A DNA stretch of 5,639 nt from Deltaproteobacteria bacterium (GTDB lineage Bacteria > Desulfobacterota_C > Deferrisomatia > Deferrisomatales > JACRMM01), in NCBI GenBank assembly GCA_016218905.1, contig JACRCS010000159.1:1-5639 (forward strand), written 5' to 3'. The notes beneath the pieces were generated by a model. That model was not told the DNA's origin, made no database searches, and saw only the letters and a list, made by a program, of their open reading frames with translations. Shown one piece after another: positions 5,076-5,639 of this stretch. How positions within the stretch are numbered: position 1 is the first letter of the stretch; every line of letters begins with the position of its first letter. Position numbers and translations under genes: made by a program.

Positions 5076-5639
<564 letters not shown>

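Overview
The window is high-GC DNA, probably from a myxobacterium-like (Myxococcota / former Deltaproteobacteria) or similar environmental bacterium. The main clues are a cysteine-rich, multi-repeat surface protein with a MYXO-CTERM-like tail, a secreted SBBP beta-propeller, and G/C-rich third codon positions. The lineage is inferred from these protein styles. There is no rRNA or other phylogenetic marker.

Layout. (1) Positions 1 to about 725, minus strand: the 3' part of a cysteine-rich gene with seven four-cysteine units, then a Cys, hydrophobic, Arg-cluster tail. It runs off the left edge. (2) Positions 721-975, plus strand: an 84-residue Lys/Glu-rich coiled-coil tail whose 5' end abuts the 5' end of gene 1. 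Neither has a convincing natural start, so this looks like a rearrangement or assembly junction. (3) Positions 1120-2655, plus strand: a complete exported seven-bladed SBBP beta-propeller protein of 511 aa. (4) Positions 2976-4744, minus strand: a two-gene AbiE-type (type IV) toxin-antitoxin operon. The AbiEi antitoxin/repressor comes first and overlaps the AbiEii nucleotidyltransferase toxin by ATGA. (5) Positions 5123-5639, minus strand: the C-terminal part of an aldo/keto reductase, cut by the right edge.

The most interesting structure lies around the AbiE operon. On each side is a copy of the 3' half of a tRNA, from the anticodon loop through the T arm and acceptor strand to CCA. Both copies lie in the same orientation and the 5' half is missing from both. 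The left copy (2859-2903) has an initiator-like CUCAUAA anticodon loop, an intact T stem, the CCCCGCA-A-CCA end, and a hairpin plus T-run downstream. The right copy (5002-5045) is about 82% identical and more decayed. This is what accretion of small elements at a tRNA gene would leave, and it suggests the toxin-antitoxin pair arrived as a roughly 2.1 kb tRNA-targeted cassette. No integrase is in the window.

The AbiE promoter region also holds a perfect 9-bp inverted repeat that brackets the start codon, a candidate AbiEi operator. The remaining genes show no functional link to one another.
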